Shown one piece after another: positions 6,886 to 7,574 of a stretch of 7,574 nucleotides of DNA. Position numbers and translations under genes: made by a program. The number at the start of each line of letters is the position of its first letter. Position 1 is the first letter of the stretch. Source of the stretch: Planctomycetota bacterium (GTDB lineage Bacteria; Planctomycetota; Phycisphaerae; WQYP01). The notes under the pieces are model-generated. The model did not search any database and was not told the DNA's origin. It saw only the letters and a list, made by a program, of their open reading frames with translations. The stretch is taken from positions 1 to 7,574 of the forward strand of contig JAJZCT010000149.1 in assembly GCA_021828925.1 (NCBI GenBank). Reading direction: 5' to 3'.

Positions 6886-7050
6886 ATGTTGCAACAGAAT
6901 TTCAATCACCGGGCTATCATCACGGCCCTCTATGATCGCAACGCACCCGCGGAGCACCGGATGGTTAATCCGGCGGTTGATCCGGTGCCGCCAATCAACC
7001 ACCGGGTAATCACCACGGTGCTCGGAGTCGCTGTTCCGCCAAGATGCTAA
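6886..7050 (+). CDS. Possible small protein, 54 residues, internally repeated; not recognised
   Basis: An ATG at 6886 opens 54 codons to TAA at 7048-7050. A purine-rich GAGGGGTGA (6870-6878) ends 7 bases before it and resembles a ribosome site. The product has no recognised family, no signal peptide and no clear membrane span. It carries two copies of NHR[AV]I[IT]T[AV]L (residues 7-15 and 38-46), encoded by an imperfect 24-base direct repeat exactly 31 codons apart, and a short VNPA/VDPV repeat in the middle. A terminator-like hairpin begins 39 bases after the stop. Against it, the antiparallel frame is also open here, and the DNA is rich in inverted repeats, so it could be a non-coding repeat patch or a gene remnant. 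Confidence 0.3.
   Translation: MLQQNFNHRAIITALYDRNAPAEHRMVNPAVDPVPPINHRVITTVLGVAVPPRC
6902..7023. repeat. Patch of direct and inverted repeats
   Basis: An imperfect 24-base direct repeat (6902-6925 and 6995-7018, 20 of 24 identical). A tandem 12-base repeat GGTTAATCCGGC / GGTTGATCCGGT (6963-6974 and 6975-6986). Inverted repeats GCACCGGAT/ATCCGGTGC (6954-6962 with 6980-6988) and GAGCACCG/CGGTGCTC (6952-6959 with 7016-7023), which compete for the same left arm. The patch coincides with the doubtful 54-codon ORF. Confidence 0.5.
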
Positions 7051-7088
7051 AAATCACACCATCGCAACCGGGCCATTACTCGTGCGGG

Positions 7089-7122
7089 CTTCTGACTCCT
7101 TTTGCGGAGACGGGAAGTTTTT
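7089..7122 (+). terminator. Possible intrinsic terminator
   Basis: CTCC (7096-7099) pairs with GGAG (7106-7109) around a six-base loop. After a one-base A/A mismatch the stem extends through TTCTG (7090-7094) and CGGGA (7111-7115) with two G-U pairs, and TTTTT follows at 7118-7122. It sits after the doubtful small ORF and before the TPR gene. The stem is modest and imperfect. From 7123 to 7223 I see no gene and no convincing promoter. Confidence 0.35.
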
Positions 7123-7223
7123 GGTGATATTCGTTACACTTAATACTGGTCCGGCGATGGTATCACAGCGCTGGATGAAAGTTCAACGCACGAATGTGAC
7201 AGAACCGGTAGAATGTCCGGATA

Positions 7224-7574
7224 ATGATGGAACGACAGGTAATGAAGAGTTCGGCTATGCAACAGACAATGGATGTCGAAGCAAAACTGCGGGATGCGGA
7301 CAAACTTATTGCCCGTTATAGCGGTTCAAGTAATCCGGAACGCCAATTAAAGCTGGCACGAACCATTTTTACAAAAGGGGCGCTGCTGCTGCAGATCCGG
7401 AAGTTCGAACCAGCCTTGGCCGCGTTCGATTTTTTGCTGCAAACTTTTCAGGACAATAAAGAAGCCTCTATCCAGCCACAAATTGCCAAGACTCTATTAG
7501 ACCGGGCGGCGGTGCTGGATATTCTGGGGCGGCGGGATGATGCTCTGGCCGGTTGCGATGGTGTGATTTTTCGA
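7224..7574 (+). CDS. TPR-repeat protein (3' end missing)
   Basis: An open frame with no stop runs from just after a TAG at 7209-7211 to the right edge, 117 codons from the ATG at 7224. Two helical-hairpin repeats are visible, offset by 43 residues: KGALLLQIRKFEPALAAFD (51-69) and RAAVLDILGRRDDALAGCD (94-112), both with the small/large residue pattern of tetratricopeptide repeats (A..L, then A L A . . D). The linker with QPQIAKTLLD resembles TPR proteins of the 'REQVAKALVNKG' style. More repeats are expected past the window. The start is uncertain: in-frame ATGs occur at 7224, 7227, 7242, 7257 and 7269, none with a strong ribosome site; 7257 has a weak AAGAG 7 bases ahead. No signal peptide is seen. 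TPR domains serve as protein-binding scaffolds; the partner is unknown. Confidence 0.75.
   Translation, partial: MMERQVMKSSAMQQTMDVEAKLRDADKLIARYSGSSNPERQLKLARTIFTKGALLLQIRKFEPALAAFDFLLQTFQDNKEASIQPQIAKTLLDRAAVLDILGRRDDALAGCDGVIFR

Noticed and set aside
6703..7002. Minus-strand GTG-started open frame of 99 codons upstream of the rhomboid-like gene
   Set aside because: It overlaps the first 125 bases of the rhomboid-like gene in another frame and is the antiparallel frame of the 54-codon ORF. No ribosome site was seen.
7082..7321. Open frame of 79 codons on the + strand
   Set aside because: It runs through the terminator-like hairpin and overlaps the start of the TPR gene in a different frame, and its product shows no family features.

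Overview
The window looks like ordinary chromosomal sequence from a Gram-negative-type bacterium. The best guess is the PVC group, possibly Planctomycetota. The guess rests on the sugar-binding lipoprotein, whose style (a long Gly/Ala/Asn/Pro linker after the lipobox, then motifs such as DSDAPKS and a VVQNPFMEGY-like stretch) resembles planctomycete sugar-binding proteins I remember. No marker gene confirms it. There is no sign of a prophage, insertion sequence, CRISPR array or plasmid function.

Layout from left to right. (1) The 3' part of an ABC exporter gene (TMD-NBD half-transporter, + strand), cut by the left edge. (2) A small Gdx/SugE-type SMR exporter, probably for guanidinium, with its own plausible promoter just at the end of the exporter gene. 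(3) A tRNA-Ser(UGA) gene on the minus strand. (4) A gene-free stretch of about 360 bases holding a hairpin, a good sigma70-like promoter and a perfect 7-3-7 palindrome. (5) A three-gene carbohydrate ABC importer operon on the + strand: lipoprotein binding protein, double-domain ATPase (RbsA/MglA/XylG class) and permease (RbsC class). The last two are coupled by a one-base stop/start overlap. (6) A convergent minus-strand gene for a rhomboid-like membrane protein. It keeps the WR and E..WG fold motifs but shows no Ser/His catalytic pair, and it ends in a Cys/His-rich zinc-binding-like domain. (7) A region with only a doubtful 54-codon ORF carrying internal repeats, followed by a possible terminator. 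(8) The start of a TPR-repeat protein running off the right edge.

The importer operon is complete in its transport parts: the lipoprotein captures a ligand outside the inner membrane, the permease forms the channel and the ATPase drives uptake. No sugar kinase, isomerase or regulator lies next to it, so the substrate is not fixed. The Gdx exporter, tRNA, rhomboid-like protein and TPR protein do not appear to belong to the same pathway. I do not see a convincing new multi-gene system. The points most worth a second look are the catalytically empty rhomboid/zinc-ribbon protein, the repeat-bearing small ORF with its terminator-like hairpin, and the long leader and palindrome ahead of the sugar operon.
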